From JAYREN01 sp963663375 (GTDB lineage Bacteria; Acidobacteriota; Holophagae; Holophagales; Holophagaceae): a stretch of 64,000 bases of DNA. The notes under the pieces are model-generated. The model saw only the letters and a list, made by a program, of their open reading frames with translations, had not been told where the DNA came from and searched no databases. The position numbers and the translations under genes are program-made. Positions 8,439 to 17,141 of the stretch are shown here, in pieces (position 1 is the stretch's first letter; each line of letters opens with the position of its first letter). The stretch lies in assembly GCA_963663375.1 (NCBI GenBank), contig OY760195.1:1-64000 (forward strand). Direction: 5' to 3'.

Positions 8439-10013
8439 ATGAGGCGATTCGATACCGAGCTCCCCGAAGGGGAAGTCCGAGCGGCCCTGAAGGAGCTGGC
8501 GGACTTCAAGCAGGCCCTGGACGAGCATTCCATCGTGGCCGTTACGGATGTCCGTGGCCGGATTACCTATGTGAACGAAAAGTTCTGTGCCATCTCTGGA
8601 TATCAGCGGGAGGAACTGCTGGGGGCGGATCACCGCCTCGTGAACAGCGGCCTGCATCCCGCAGCCTATTTTCAGAGCATGTGGGAGACCATCCTGGAAG
8701 GGCGGGTCTGGAAGGGCGAGCTTCGGAATCGCGCCAAGGATGGGCATTTCTACTGGGTGGATACCACCATCGTGCCCTTCATGGATGAAGAGGGCCACCC
8801 CACCCAGTTCGTGGCGATCCGCACCGACATCACCCAGCGCAAGGAGGCCGAGGCGGCCATGCTGCTCTCCCAGAAGCTGGAGAGCCTAGGCGTACTGGCC
8901 GGGGGGATCGCCCATGATTTCAACAACCTGCTGACCACGATCCTCGGCAACGCGGAGTTGGCGGAACTGGGCCTGCCTGCCGAGAGTCCGGCCCGACCCT
9001 TCCTGGAGCAGATCGAATCCGCCGTGCTGCGGGCCTCGGATCTCACGCGGCAGCTCCTGGCCTACGCCGGAAAGGGCCGCCTCCAACTCATCGATGTGGA
9101 CGTGAACCTGCTGGTCAAGGAGATGACCCAGTTGCTGTCCGTGTCCATCTCCAAGAAGGCACTGGTCCGATTCGACCTGGCGCCCTCGCTTCCGCTGGTG
9201 TCCGCGGATCCCTCCCAGCTTCAGCAAGTGGTGATGAATCTGGTCACCAACGCCTCGGAAGCCATTGGAGACGAGCGCAGCGGCCTCATTACGCTGCGCA
9301 CGGGAGAGCAGGTTTTAGATGAGGTGTACGTCGCCTGCGTGGCGCCGACATTGCCCCTGGAACCGGGCCGCTACGTGATCCTGGAGGTCACGGATACGGG
9401 CTGCGGGATGACGCCGGAGGTGGTGAGCCGGATCTTCGATCCCTTCTTCACCACCAAGTTCACGGGCCGGGGTCTGGGGCTGTCCGCCATGATGGGCATC
9501 CTGCGGGGCCACAAGGGCAGCATCAAGATCTATAGCGAACTGGGGCGGGGTTCGACCTTCAAGGTGTACCTCCCCGCTCTGGGCGAGGCCTCTCCCGAGA
9601 CCGTGGCCAAGGCCGAGGCCGCGCTCTGGACGGGGCAGGGCACCCTGCTCCTGGTGGAGGATGAAAGCCACGCCCGAGCGGTGGCCCGAGCCAGTGCCGA
9701 GCACCTGGGCTTTCAGGTCATCGAGGCCGCCGATGGGCGGGAGGGCCTCGAGGTCTTCCAGCAGCGACACGGCGACCTCGCGCTGGTCCTCATGGACCTC
9801 ACCATGCCCCACATGGATGGCAAGGAGGCCTTCAGCCGCATGCGTGCCCTGAATCCTGCGGTGCCTGTGGTGCTCACCAGCGGCTACAGCGAGCAGGATG
9901 TGGTGAGCGAGTTCCTGGGGCGGGGCCTGGCGGGATTCCTGCCTAAGCCATACCAGCGCAGCCAATTCCGGGCGGTCCTGCGGCAGGCGCTGGAACCCCG
10001 GAGCGAAGAATAG
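8439..10013 (+). CDS. Hybrid sensor histidine kinase: PAS - NtrB-type kinase - receiver
   Basis: 524 residues, no membrane segment, so a cytoplasmic sensor. A PAS domain (about 25-135, with ITYVNEKFCAISGY and the PAC end TDITQRK) precedes the phosphoacceptor H159 in GGIAHDFNNLL, typical of NtrB-class kinases. The HATPase domain follows (N-box NLVTNASEAI, G1 DTGCGM, G2 GRGLGLSAMMGI). The C-terminal receiver (about 403-520) has VEDE, the acceptor Asp in LMDLTMP and the KPY lysine. PAS class suggests a redox, gas or small-molecule signal. No partner regulator is adjacent. The ATG at 8439 is chosen because no better start lies upstream. Confidence 0.92.
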   Translation: MRRFDTELPEGEVRAALKELADFKQALDEHSIVAVTDVRGRITYVNEKFCAISGYQREELLGADHRLVNSGLHPAAYFQSMWETILEGRVWKGELRNRAKDGHFYWVDTTIVPFMDEEGHPTQFVAIRTDITQRKEAEAAMLLSQKLESLGVLAGGIAHDFNNLLTTILGNAELAELGLPAESPARPFLEQIESAVLRASDLTRQLLAYAGKGRLQLIDVDVNLLVKEMTQLLSVSISKKALVRFDLAPSLPLVSADPSQLQQVVMNLVTNASEAIGDERSGLITLRTGEQVLDEVYVACVAPTLPLEPGRYVILEVTDTGCGMTPEVVSRIFDPFFTTKFTGRGLGLSAMMGILRGHKGSIKIYSELGRGSTFKVYLPALGEASPETVAKAEAALWTGQGTLLLVEDESHARAVARASAEHLGFQVIEAADGREGLEVFQQRHGDLALVLMDLTMPHMDGKEAFSRMRALNPAVPVVLTSGYSEQDVVSEFLGRGLAGFLPKPYQRSQFRAVLRQALEPRSEE

Positions 10014-10017
10014 ACTC

Positions 10018-10183
10018 CTCTGCGTCTCGATCCTTTCCTGGCTCGCTTTGAGGCCTCTGCGTTCTTGTGGCCATTGATCGAGAATTAGGCCGAGGAGCTT
10101 CCACTCCGCGCGAAGCCCGCGAGGGTGATTTCAGCCAGACAGCGCGAAACTGCCATGGCCGCAAAGAGCGCAAAATACGCAGA
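10018..10183. repeat. Palindromic intergenic element, family A (copy 2, degenerate)
   Basis: The left half contains CTCTGCGTCTCG, CTCGCTTTGAGG and CTCTGCGTTCTTGTGGCC. The right half at 10153-10183 reads CCATGGCCGCAAAGAGCG then CAAAATACGCAG, an imperfect reverse complement. It lies just behind the histidine-kinase stop codon. It resembles the element at 6893-7052. Confidence 0.55.
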
Positions 10184-10229
10184 TAAACCTGGGAGTGCCC
10201 AGTCCCAGGTCATCCAGGGCTTCGCCCTC

Positions 10230-10361
10230 CATTCGCGTTTGCGCGGATAGCTTCGCGGCAGTCCTTTCTAAGGATGCGCCCAGCCGCCGATCCCAGGGCG
10301 AAACGCCGATTGCTCCCCATTCGCCCGCCCGCATGGGCGTGTTCGCGAAATTCGCGGTTGA
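10230..10361. repeat. Palindromic intergenic element, family E (TTCGCG units)
   Basis: The left arm CATTCGCGTTTGCGCGG...TTCGCGG (10231-10259) and the right arm GTGTTCGCGAAATTCGCGG (about 10338-10356) are imperfect inverted copies built from TTCGCG units, with unique sequence between. With the family A element before it, this fills the 460-base gap between the kinase and the next gene; I see no gene in that gap. Confidence 0.5.
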
Positions 10362-10422
10362 CGCTGTCCGAAGGCCTCACGTCGACCTGAGTTTCCCGCG
10401 GATCCGAGAAGTGCCACAAAAA

Positions 10423-10447
10423 GGCCGCGGAAGGTTGTTCCGCGGCC
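10423..10447 (-). terminator. Rho-independent terminator
   Basis: A perfect 10-bp stem GGCCGCGGAA / TTCCGCGGCC with a 5-base loop. Read on the minus strand it is followed by TTTTT, so it terminates the small membrane-protein gene at 10475-10876. Confidence 0.85.
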
Positions 10448-10474
10448 CAGGGAAATCGCGTTGAAGGATCGGCC

Positions 10475-10876
10475 TCAGTGCTTCTCGGCCAGGCGCTTGC
10501 AGTCGGCGATGAAGGCGCGGGCATCCTCGGCGCTGGGCTTGCCATCGGGGCTCGCCTTCTGGGCCTTGGAGAGGCGCTCCATGGCGTCGGCCAGTTCCTT
10601 GACGTCGTCCTTGGAGAAGCTCTTGGCCTTTTCGTTGAGTTCGCTGATGACCTTCTTGGCCTCTTCCCGCTCGGCTTCGGGAAGAGCTGGCACGGCCATC
10701 AAGCTGCCGCCCATGGTGATCATCTGGGTGGCGAAGGCCTGGGGGCCACCTGCCTGCTCCAGCTTCTTCTTGGCGTAGATGCCGAAGCCCACGCAGGTGA
10801 CGATGACCAGCAGCAGTACGGCGGCACAGCCGATGCCCACGTACATCCAGACCTTGTTCTTGTTGTTCTCGGCCAT
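10475..10876 (-). CDS. Small single-pass membrane protein, unknown function
   Basis: 133 residues. A short cytoplasmic N-terminus (MAENNKNKVW) precedes one hydrophobic helix (about 10-32, VGIGCAAVLLLVIVTCVGFG). A hydrophilic, helical, Lys/Glu/Ala-rich tail follows, with no recognised motif. It has its own terminator and stands alone between repeat-rich sequence and cysS. I do not recognise the family. Confidence 0.7.
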   Translation of the reverse strand: MAENNKNKVWMYVGIGCAAVLLLVIVTCVGFGIYAKKKLEQAGGPQAFATQMITMGGSLMAVPALPEAEREEAKKVISELNEKAKSFSKDDVKELADAMERLSKAQKASPDGKPSAEDARAFIADCKRLAEKH

Positions 10877-10916
10877 GAGGCTCTCCTTGGTTGGGTGATG
10901 CCGTCAGCTTATCAGA

Positions 10917-10947
10917 CCTGGCGTCCGGGCTTGGTCCGGACGCCAGG
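10917..10947 (-). terminator. Rho-independent-like hairpin downstream of cysS
   Basis: A 12-bp perfect stem CCTGGCGTCCGG / CCGGACGCCAGG (10917-10928, 10936-10947) with a 7-base loop, 64 bases beyond the cysS stop on the minus strand. It lacks a strong T-run. Confidence 0.6.
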
Positions 10948-11010
10948 TGGGGGAGAATGAGGGGGGACACAGAGGGCGCGAAGCGACCGGGCGGTCACCC
11001 CTCACTGGGA

Positions 11011-12468
11011 TCAGGCCTTCTTCCAGCCCACGCTGCCGTCTTTGCGGTCTTCCAGCAGGATGCCCATGGCCTTGAGTTCGTCCCGGATGCGATCGGATTC
11101 GGCCCAGTTCTTGGCGGCCTTGGCGGCCTTGCGGGCCTCGATGAGGGCCTCCACCTCGGCGTCCAGACTGGCTTCCTCATGGGGCCAGCCGGCGAAGATG
11201 GCGTTGGTTTCCTCCAGGAAGGCCAGGGCGGCATCGCGCTCTTCCCGGGTCAGGGCGGCGCGGTCATCCTGGGCGTTGAGGTCGCTCACCAGGGTGAAGA
11301 TGGCAGCCAGGGCCTCGGGGGTGTTGAGATCGTCGGCCATGGCCTGCCAGAAATCCTCCCGGGCCTGGTCGATGCGGCGCAGAGGCTCGAGGGCCTCCTT
11401 CCACTCGCCGCCGCCGGAGGTCTCGCCGTTGCCTTCCATCCGCTTGCGGAAGGTGCGGATGCGGTCGAGGGCGTTCTTGGCGGCCTTCAGCCCCTCGAAA
11501 CCAAAGTTGTAGAGCTTGCGGTAGTGGTTGCTCTGGATGGCGTAGCGGAAGGTGATGGGATCGATGCCCTTTTCGCGCAAGTCCCGCAGGGTGTAGAAAT
11601 TTCCCAGGGACTTGGACATCTTTTCGCCTTCCACCAGCAGAAATTCGCCGTGGACCCAGTGGTTGACCCAGGTGTGGCCCGTGGCGCCCTCGCTCTGGGC
11701 GATCTCGTTCTCGTGGTGGGGGAAGATCAGGTCCACGCCGCCGCTGTGGATATCGATGCGCTCCCCCAGTAGCTCCATGCCCATGGCGGAGCACTCGATG
11801 TGCCAGCCCGGGCGACCGGGGCCCCAGGGGGAATCCCAGGAGGGCTCACCGGGCTTGAAGGCCTTCCACAGCACGAAGTCGCTCACGGATTCCCGCTCGT
11901 ATTCGTCGGAGTCCACGGAGGTGCCCTGCTTCATGCCCTCCCGGTCCAGGTGGGCCAGGCAGCCGTAGTGGGGCAGCCCCGCGATGCGGTAGTACACGCT
12001 GCCTTCGCGGGCATAGGCCAGGCCCTTGGCCTCCAGGCGGCCGATGAGTTCGATCATCTTGGGGATGTACTGGGTGGCCCGGGGCAGGTGGGTGAAGCTG
12101 GCCTGGGGAATCGCCACGGCCTCCAGATCGTCGAAGAAGGCCTGGGTGAACTGGTCGGTCAGGCGCTTCATGGCCCCGTGGCGGGCCGCGTTGTCGGCTT
12201 CCGCAGGCAGCTCCTTCTGGCTGTCCCGGATGATCTTGTCCTCTACGTCGGTGATGTTCATGCAGTGGCGCACCTCCAGGCCCGCGGCGCGCAGGGTGCG
12301 CTTGAGCAGGTCCTGGAACAGGAAGGTGCGCAGGTTGCCAATGTGGGCGAAGTTGTACACCGTGGGGCCACAGGTGTAGAGGGTCACCACCCCTGGGCTC
12401 AGGGGCTCGAGGGCCTCCACCCGGCGGGTGAGCGTGTTGAAGAGACGGATCGGGCGTGTCATCGTCAT
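11011..12468 (-). CDS. cysS: Cysteinyl-tRNA synthetase
   Basis: 485 residues, normal for the class I monomeric enzyme that charges tRNA-Cys in the cytoplasm. Zinc and catalytic elements are visible: YTCGPTVYNFAHIGN (C of the zinc site and HIGH variant HIGN, about residues 31-45), the WHIECSAM zinc cysteine, the HHENE segment and KMSKSLGNF (KMSKS loop). The C-terminal DALR-type helical domain ends the protein. The start MTMTRPIRLF may equally be the second ATG six bases later. The GAF gene is divergently transcribed 57 bases upstream. Confidence 0.97.
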   Translation of the reverse strand: MTMTRPIRLFNTLTRRVEALEPLSPGVVTLYTCGPTVYNFAHIGNLRTFLFQDLLKRTLRAAGLEVRHCMNITDVEDKIIRDSQKELPAEADNAARHGAMKRLTDQFTQAFFDDLEAVAIPQASFTHLPRATQYIPKMIELIGRLEAKGLAYAREGSVYYRIAGLPHYGCLAHLDREGMKQGTSVDSDEYERESVSDFVLWKAFKPGEPSWDSPWGPGRPGWHIECSAMGMELLGERIDIHSGGVDLIFPHHENEIAQSEGATGHTWVNHWVHGEFLLVEGEKMSKSLGNFYTLRDLREKGIDPITFRYAIQSNHYRKLYNFGFEGLKAAKNALDRIRTFRKRMEGNGETSGGGEWKEALEPLRRIDQAREDFWQAMADDLNTPEALAAIFTLVSDLNAQDDRAALTREERDAALAFLEETNAIFAGWPHEEASLDAEVEALIEARKAAKAAKNWAESDRIRDELKAMGILLEDRKDGSVGWKKA

Positions 12469-12525
12469 CCCTCAAGTCAATCACCAATCGTCATTGTTCC
12501 CAAGCCTCCAGCCGAAAAGCTCTCC

Positions 12526-13170
12526 ATGAAGCTGTTCTCCCGCAATCCCAGACCCGAGGAACTCGCCGCCCAGCGGGACCGCCTGACAGGCCTGGAAGTG
12601 GAGGCGGCGGCCCTGCGGGGCGAAGTGGTGGAATTGCGCGAGCTGGTGAGCCACCTGGACCAGGACACCCAGATGCTGCTCGCCGCCATCGAGACGCTGG
12701 AACCGGGTAAGCCCGTGCTCGAGCTCGCCCGGATCATGCACGGCCTGGTCTTCCGGCCCTTCGACCTGGCTTCCTTCTTTGTGGCGCTGGTGGATTGGGA
12801 CAAGGATCTGCTGGAATTCCCGTACTACCACGAAGGGGGCCGCCCTCGGCAGCATCCCTCCCGCCGGTTCTCCGAAAAGCCAGGCCTCACGGGCCGGGCC
12901 ATCCTCTCCGGCGCCCCCCTCTATACGCGGACCCTGGAGGAAGCCGAGGAATTAGGCACCATCCTCACCGAGGCGGAGAAGGGTTCGGGTCTCATTCCGG
13001 CGAGCTGGTACGGCGTGCCCCTGGGCTCATCCAAGAAGCCCTTCGGCCTGGTGAGCTTCCAGAGCTTCCAGGTGGATGCCTTCTCCGAGCACCGCCTCCG
13101 GATGTTGAACGCGCTGTCGGAAATACTGGCCATGGCCATTTTCGGCAGACTGCGGCTCTACGGAAGATGA
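12526..13170 (+). CDS. GAF-domain protein
   Basis: 214 residues. The ATG at 12526 begins MKLFSRNPRPEEL, then a coiled coil of about 50 residues (LTGLEVEAAALRGEVVELRE). A GAF-like domain follows (about 65-210; LTGRAILSGAPLYTRTL, IPASWYGVPLGSSKKPFGLV, FSEHRLRMLNALSEILAMAI). There is no attached output domain, so it is probably a stand-alone ligand sensor or adaptor. Divergent from cysS; its stop abuts the convergent thioesterase. Confidence 0.8.
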   Translation: MKLFSRNPRPEELAAQRDRLTGLEVEAAALRGEVVELRELVSHLDQDTQMLLAAIETLEPGKPVLELARIMHGLVFRPFDLASFFVALVDWDKDLLEFPYYHEGGRPRQHPSRRFSEKPGLTGRAILSGAPLYTRTLEEAEELGTILTEAEKGSGLIPASWYGVPLGSSKKPFGLVSFQSFQVDAFSEHRLRMLNALSEILAMAIFGRLRLYGR

Positions 13171-13171
13171 G

Positions 13172-13573
13172 TTAGATCGCGCCCTCAACGAAACGCATGA
13201 GCGGTTCCGGCAGGGTGCGGGCGCGGCCATCGGGGCCCGTCACCACATGCACCGTGCGGCCCTCCACCAGGCGCGTGCCATCGCGGAGGATGGTGTAGGC
13301 GAAGGTGATCTTGCGGCGATTCACTTCCACCAGCCGGGTGCGGACTTCCACCAGCTCGTCGTAGCGCGCGGGGGCGCGGAAGGTGACCTGCAGGTCCGCC
13401 ACGCTCATCATCACGCCCTGGCGCTCCCACTCGGCGTAGCTCTGGCCCAGCTCCCGCAGGAAATCCGACCGCCCCAGCTCCATCCAGATGGGATAAACCG
13501 CATGGTGAACGATGCCCATGGCATCGGTTTCGGCGTAGCGCACGCGGATGAGGGTAGAGGATTCGAAGGCCAT
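13172..13573 (-). CDS. Acyl-CoA thioesterase, YbgC/4-hydroxybenzoyl-CoA thioesterase family
   Basis: 133 residues, full length for a hot-dog-fold thioesterase. The signature RVRYAETDAMGIVHHAVYP (about residues 9-27) contains the catalytic Asp (ETD) and the motif Tyr/His region. It hydrolyses acyl-CoA thioesters in the cytoplasm; the substrate is not predictable. The stop lies one base from that of the GAF gene, a tail-to-tail arrangement without space for a terminator. Confidence 0.88.
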   Translation of the reverse strand: MAFESSTLIRVRYAETDAMGIVHHAVYPIWMELGRSDFLRELGQSYAEWERQGVMMSVADLQVTFRAPARYDELVEVRTRLVEVNRRKITFAYTILRDGTRLVEGRTVHVVTGPDGRARTLPEPLMRFVEGAI

Positions 13574-13595
13574 GCCTCCATCATGGCAAAAACAA

Positions 13596-13615
13596 AGCGC
13601 CCCCGCAGGGGCGCT
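13596..13615 (-). terminator. Rho-independent terminator
   Basis: Stem AGCGCCCC / GGGGCGCT with a 4-base loop; on the minus strand it is followed by TTTGTTTTT. It serves the secreted small protein gene at 13730-14083 and separates it from the thioesterase downstream. Confidence 0.7.
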
Positions 13616-13630
13616 GGCTTGGAGGAGGGA

Positions 13631-13716
13631 GACGTGATGTCCAGGCTTTGCCTGGATATCACGTGGGGGTCAAAGGGGGGACATCGCGACCGCAGGGAGC
13701 AGGCGGTCCCCCCTTT
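13631..13716 (+). repeat. Palindromic dispersed repeat, family C (copy 2)
   Basis: Two consecutive hairpins. One has arms GTGATGTCCAGG and CCTGGATATCAC around CTTTG. The second has GGGGGGAC...GACCGC paired with GCGGTCCCCCC. They are linked by CACGTGGGGGTCAAAG. Copy 3 (34783-34868) is the same element inverted, and copy 1 (7061-7126) a partial one. REP-like intergenic repeat, not coding. Confidence 0.88.
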
Positions 13717-13729
13717 CATGGCATAGGAG

Positions 13730-14083
13730 CTATTCGAGGACCACCTTCACCAGGTCACCATCGTTGGTGGTGATCTCCAGCAGCAGATCCCCGGGCTTGG
13801 AGCTCTCCAGCATCTTGATCAGGGCGTCGGGCTTAATGCCCTTCTTGTTCTCACCGTTGATCTTGATATCGCTGTCGCCAGCCATTTCCAGCACGCTCTT
13901 GGCCAGGCTGATGGGCATGCGCATGTGGATCTCCGTGGGGCCATCCTGCTTGGCCTCACTGTGATGCTTATGGAGTTTCGCGTGCTTGCTGACGATGTCC
14001 ACCTTGATGAAGCGGGCCTGCTGGGCCACTGCGGGCACGGCCAGAGCCAGGGCAAGGGACAGAGGAAGGGCGAGGGCTCGCAT
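13730..14083 (-). CDS. Small exported protein, unknown function
   Basis: 117 residues. The ATG at 14083 is preceded by a clear AGGAGG and opens a signal peptide (RALALPLSLALALAVPAVAQQ, cleavage near residue 20). The mature part is hydrophilic, with a His/Lys-rich stretch (SKHAKLHKHHSEAK), and ends in an acidic segment (LLLEITTNDGDLVKVVLE). No family recognised. Probably periplasmic; the histidines could bind metal, which is a guess. Confidence 0.75.
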   Translation of the reverse strand: MRALALPLSLALALAVPAVAQQARFIKVDIVSKHAKLHKHHSEAKQDGPTEIHMRMPISLAKSVLEMAGDSDIKINGENKKGIKPDALIKMLESSKPGDLLLEITTNDGDLVKVVLE

Positions 14084-14265
14084 GGAAGCCTCCTGGTGGG
14101 GGTTGGAGTGGCGGGTTGGGGTGGCGGTGGCCGCCGGTTCGAGATGGATTACGGGGGCTGACAACCTTCGATTAGTCCCGGGGGCAAGGTATTCTCGGAA
14201 GCCCCGGGCCTCGAGTGGCATCGAATGCTCAAGCCTGAACCGAGGCCCCTTTTCCTGGAGTTCCC

Positions 14266-14673
14266 ATGAAGGCTGTCGCCATTCTCTTAACCCTGGCCGC
14301 GCCCCTGCTGGCCCAGTCCTCCGTGACCTGGGAGCACGATCTGGCTGTCGCGCAGAAGCGCGCCAAGGCCGAGAAAAAGCTCATCTTCCTGGATATCTGG
14401 GCCGAGTGGTGCGGTCCCTGCCAATACCTGAAGAACAAGGTCTTCCCCACCCCCGAGGCCCAGAAGGCGCTCGGCAAGTTCGTGCCCGTCTCGCTGATGA
14501 CCCAGGCGAAGAATGGCACGCCCGATCCCGCGAACATGAAGCTCGCGGAGCGCTTTGGCGTTGAGGCCTATCCCACGCTGCTGATCCTCGATGCGGACGG
14601 CAAGGAGATCCGCCGCCAGGTGGGCGCCTTCCGGGGCGGTCCCGATTTCGCGGCCTGGCTGGAAACGAAGTAG
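14266..14673 (+). CDS. Exported thioredoxin-fold protein
   Basis: 135 residues. A signal peptide (KAVAILLTLAAPLLAQS) is followed by a thioredoxin domain with the redox centre WCGPC at about residues 45-49 and the cis-proline in AYPTLLILDADG. The spacing resembles thiol:disulfide interchange proteins with the DsbD-gamma/thioredoxin_7 type fold. Likely a periplasmic disulfide reductant. Divergent from the small exported protein upstream and convergent with the barrel protein downstream (13-base gap). Confidence 0.88.
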   Translation: MKAVAILLTLAAPLLAQSSVTWEHDLAVAQKRAKAEKKLIFLDIWAEWCGPCQYLKNKVFPTPEAQKALGKFVPVSLMTQAKNGTPDPANMKLAERFGVEAYPTLLILDADGKEIRRQVGAFRGGPDFAAWLETK

Positions 14674-14685
14674 GGGCTAGGAAAG

Positions 14686-15456
14686 CTAGAACCTGACCAC
14701 GACCCCGAAACCCGCGCCGGAGCGGTCGAGGTTGAAGAGCAGATCATCCTTGATGGAGCCCTTCGGCACATCGAAGCTCTCGTCATCCAGGAAGGCCCTC
14801 AGGCCCAGCCAGGGGATGGGGAAGTAGCGGAGGTCCCCCTGCCAGCGGCGGTAGCTGGCGCCCTTGTAGGACAGGAAATGGAAGCTGGCGCGACCCACGA
14901 TGCGGTCCCCCAAGGCCCTGCCGCCCACGGATACTCCCAGCTGCGGGATGGGAACCTGGATCTTTTCCGAGGCGGTCGTGGTCTGAAGGGTGCTCTGCTC
15001 CGTGCCCGTGGCGGTCATGTCCAGATCCCACGCCCGGATGCCCAGATCGACACCGACCCAGGCCTGCTCCCAGGTCAGGGCCCGGATGGTCCAGTTCAAG
15101 TCGTAGCTCTGGAACTTGATCCGGGAATCCACCCTTGTGAGCATTTGGTAGGTGGTGCCGTTCAGGGTGATGGGGCGGGTGAGGATGGCGCTGCCCTTGT
15201 AGTCCTGGGCATCGGTGGAGAGGGCCAGACCGAAACGGTGGCCCTGGTACTCGAGGGAGACACCGGGCTTGGTCTTGTCCTTCTCGAGCCCCAGATCGTT
15301 TTTGAGGTCGAAGAGGATGGGTTTTCCATCCTCGATGCCCTCGAAGTTACCTTCCAGGGTGGCGGGAAGGCCGTGGAGGCCGAAACTCCATTTCCGCTCG
15401 GGAACCTGGGCGACGAGAGGCAGGGTTGCGAGGAAGAACAAGGCCGCGGCGCGCAT
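14686..15456 (-). CDS. Outer-membrane beta-barrel-like protein
   Basis: 256 residues. The ATG at 15456 has an AAGGAGAA site and opens a signal peptide (RAAALFFLATLPLVAQV). The mature part alternates polar and hydrophobic residues in short strands (FGLALSTDAQDYKGSA, IKFQSYDLNWTIRAL) and ends with GFGVVVRF, a terminal aromatic typical of outer-membrane barrels. No enzyme motif. Assignment rests on strand pattern and C-terminus. Confidence 0.7.
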   Translation of the reverse strand: MRAAALFFLATLPLVAQVPERKWSFGLHGLPATLEGNFEGIEDGKPILFDLKNDLGLEKDKTKPGVSLEYQGHRFGLALSTDAQDYKGSAILTRPITLNGTTYQMLTRVDSRIKFQSYDLNWTIRALTWEQAWVGVDLGIRAWDLDMTATGTEQSTLQTTTASEKIQVPIPQLGVSVGGRALGDRIVGRASFHFLSYKGASYRRWQGDLRYFPIPWLGLRAFLDDESFDVPKGSIKDDLLFNLDRSGAGFGVVVRF

Positions 15457-15521
15457 GGGTTCTCCTTGTGGGGCTGCAGTTCCTCCATCGAACCCTGCGC
15501 CCCCGAATGTGAGAACTGCAT

Positions 15522-17009
15522 TCAGATGTCCTTCACCCCTCCCTGGGGCTTTTGGGGCAGGCGCTGATTGATGCCTTCCAGCTCGTCCTGGCGGGCGCCC
15601 ATGCTGGGGCGCGGCGGGGGCGGAGGTGGCGGGGTCTTGGGGGGCGGCGGAGTCTGGTCCTTGAGCAAGGCCTGGAGGTTGTGAACCGCTTCCTCCCGTC
15701 CCGGTTGTTCTTTCAACAGTCGCTCCAACAGGCCCTGGGCCTCGGCGCTCTGGTCGAGGGCGAAATGGGCCCGGGCCGCCAGGAGCAGGGCGGGGCCCCG
15801 CCAGTCCGGCACGGGGCGGGGCACCCCTTGGCCCGTGAGGGGCGCCAGGATCTCCAGGGATTCCTTGAAGGCTCGGCGCTTCAGATCGATCTGGGCCGCC
15901 AGCAGGCGCTGGTGGGGCGTCTTCCCGCTGGGTTTCCAGCGCTGGGCCGCCTCCAGGTCGCCGCGATCCAGGGCGGTCTGGGCCAGCCAGGCCTTGACGC
16001 TCTGGGGCAGGGGCAGCTCGGCCTGGGCCGGAGTACCTAGCGAGCAGGCGGCCAGCAGGCCCAGGATGGGGCGCCAGGCGCGCAGAGGCTTGCCCGCGGC
16101 CAAGAGCCAGAGGGCCACCCCGGCCAGGGCTAGCCAGGCTCCCCATTCGGGATGGGCGGGCTGCAGGCTCCGCGCCACCGGCAGGGCCTCCTTGCCCTGG
16201 GCCAGACGCTGGATGAAATCCGCCACATCATCGCTGGGGGCAAAGAGACGGCCGCCCGTGGCCTCGGCCAGCTGCTTGAGGAACTCCGGCTGGGCCGTGC
16301 TGGTGGCGGGTTCCTTGGGCTCCGTCTCCGCAGTGGGGGGCATGGGCACGGGTTGGGGCGCTGGCTGCCCCAGGGCCACGGCGTAGAGGGGCAGCTTGGC
16401 CCCCTTCAGGAATTCCGCAGCGCGGGGAAGGGCCTCTCCCTGGGCTTCCCAGGTCTCCTCCCCATCGCTCAGCAGCAGGATGATGGCGGGGGCCTTCTTG
16501 TCGGCCTGGGCGGCCACCTGGGGCAGGCCGCGCCCCACGCTGGTGCCGGGGCTGCCGATCTCGCCGGGGTTCACGGCCCGCAGGGCATCCCGCAGCAGCG
16601 CCCGATCCTCGCCGGGGGGCATGAGGGGAATGGTGTCGCCTGTGAGGAGATCCAGCCCGTAGCGCACGCCGGGGCTGGGCTGGGCCCAGAGGCGGTCCAG
16701 CGTTCGCAGGGCCGCCTCCCACCGGCTCTTGCCGCGCACATCGGTCACCAGCATAGAGCGACTGGCATCCACCACCACATGCACCGTGAGCCGGGGCACT
16801 TCCGGCAACCCGTAGCGCGGCTCCGCCAATCCCAGGCCCGCCCCCGCCAGCACCAGGGCCATGCCGAGACCCTGGAGTAGAGGTTTCTGCCCCACCACCC
16901 GCACCCCGACCCCGGGCCGTACCTGGGCCCAGATGCCCAGCAGCAGCACCAGCAGCGCCAACCCCGCCGCGGGAGCCAGGAAAACGGGATGGGAGAAGGT
17001 AGCCGTCAT
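15522..17009 (-). CDS. BatB-like von Willebrand factor A membrane protein with TPR tail
   Basis: 495 residues. TM1 (about 10-27) and TM2 (about 45-60) frame a VWA domain (about 75-250) with the MIDAS motif DASRS and LLSDGEETW. TM3 and TM4 lie near 290-335. A TPR-like region (LLAARAHFALDQSAEAQGLL) and a proline-rich tail (TPPPPKTPPPPPPPRPS) follow. This is the BatB/BatC composition, normally co-transcribed with MoxR, DUF58 and BatA genes involved in envelope stress tolerance or metalloenzyme maturation. Here it is separated from them by a restriction-modification gene and a repeat. Confidence 0.85.
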   Translation of the reverse strand: MTATFSHPVFLAPAAGLALLVLLLGIWAQVRPGVGVRVVGQKPLLQGLGMALVLAGAGLGLAEPRYGLPEVPRLTVHVVVDASRSMLVTDVRGKSRWEAALRTLDRLWAQPSPGVRYGLDLLTGDTIPLMPPGEDRALLRDALRAVNPGEIGSPGTSVGRGLPQVAAQADKKAPAIILLLSDGEETWEAQGEALPRAAEFLKGAKLPLYAVALGQPAPQPVPMPPTAETEPKEPATSTAQPEFLKQLAEATGGRLFAPSDDVADFIQRLAQGKEALPVARSLQPAHPEWGAWLALAGVALWLLAAGKPLRAWRPILGLLAACSLGTPAQAELPLPQSVKAWLAQTALDRGDLEAAQRWKPSGKTPHQRLLAAQIDLKRRAFKESLEILAPLTGQGVPRPVPDWRGPALLLAARAHFALDQSAEAQGLLERLLKEQPGREEAVHNLQALLKDQTPPPPKTPPPPPPPRPSMGARQDELEGINQRLPQKPQGGVKDI

Positions 17010-17141
17010 GCCTGCCTCCGCCTTTGTTGGGCCGGTGATGAAAACCGAACGGAACCGCTCTTCACCGAATTCAGGGAGAGCCCTCGATGGGTATGGGCGT
17101 GGTGCGGATCGACAGGTACCAGGGGCTCGGATCTTGAAGCG

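Noticed and set aside
11800..12525. N-terminal extension of the GAF protein open frame back to 11800
   Set aside because: It runs antisense through cysS; the ATG at 12526 starts a natural coiled-coil/GAF protein and the extension is a shadow.
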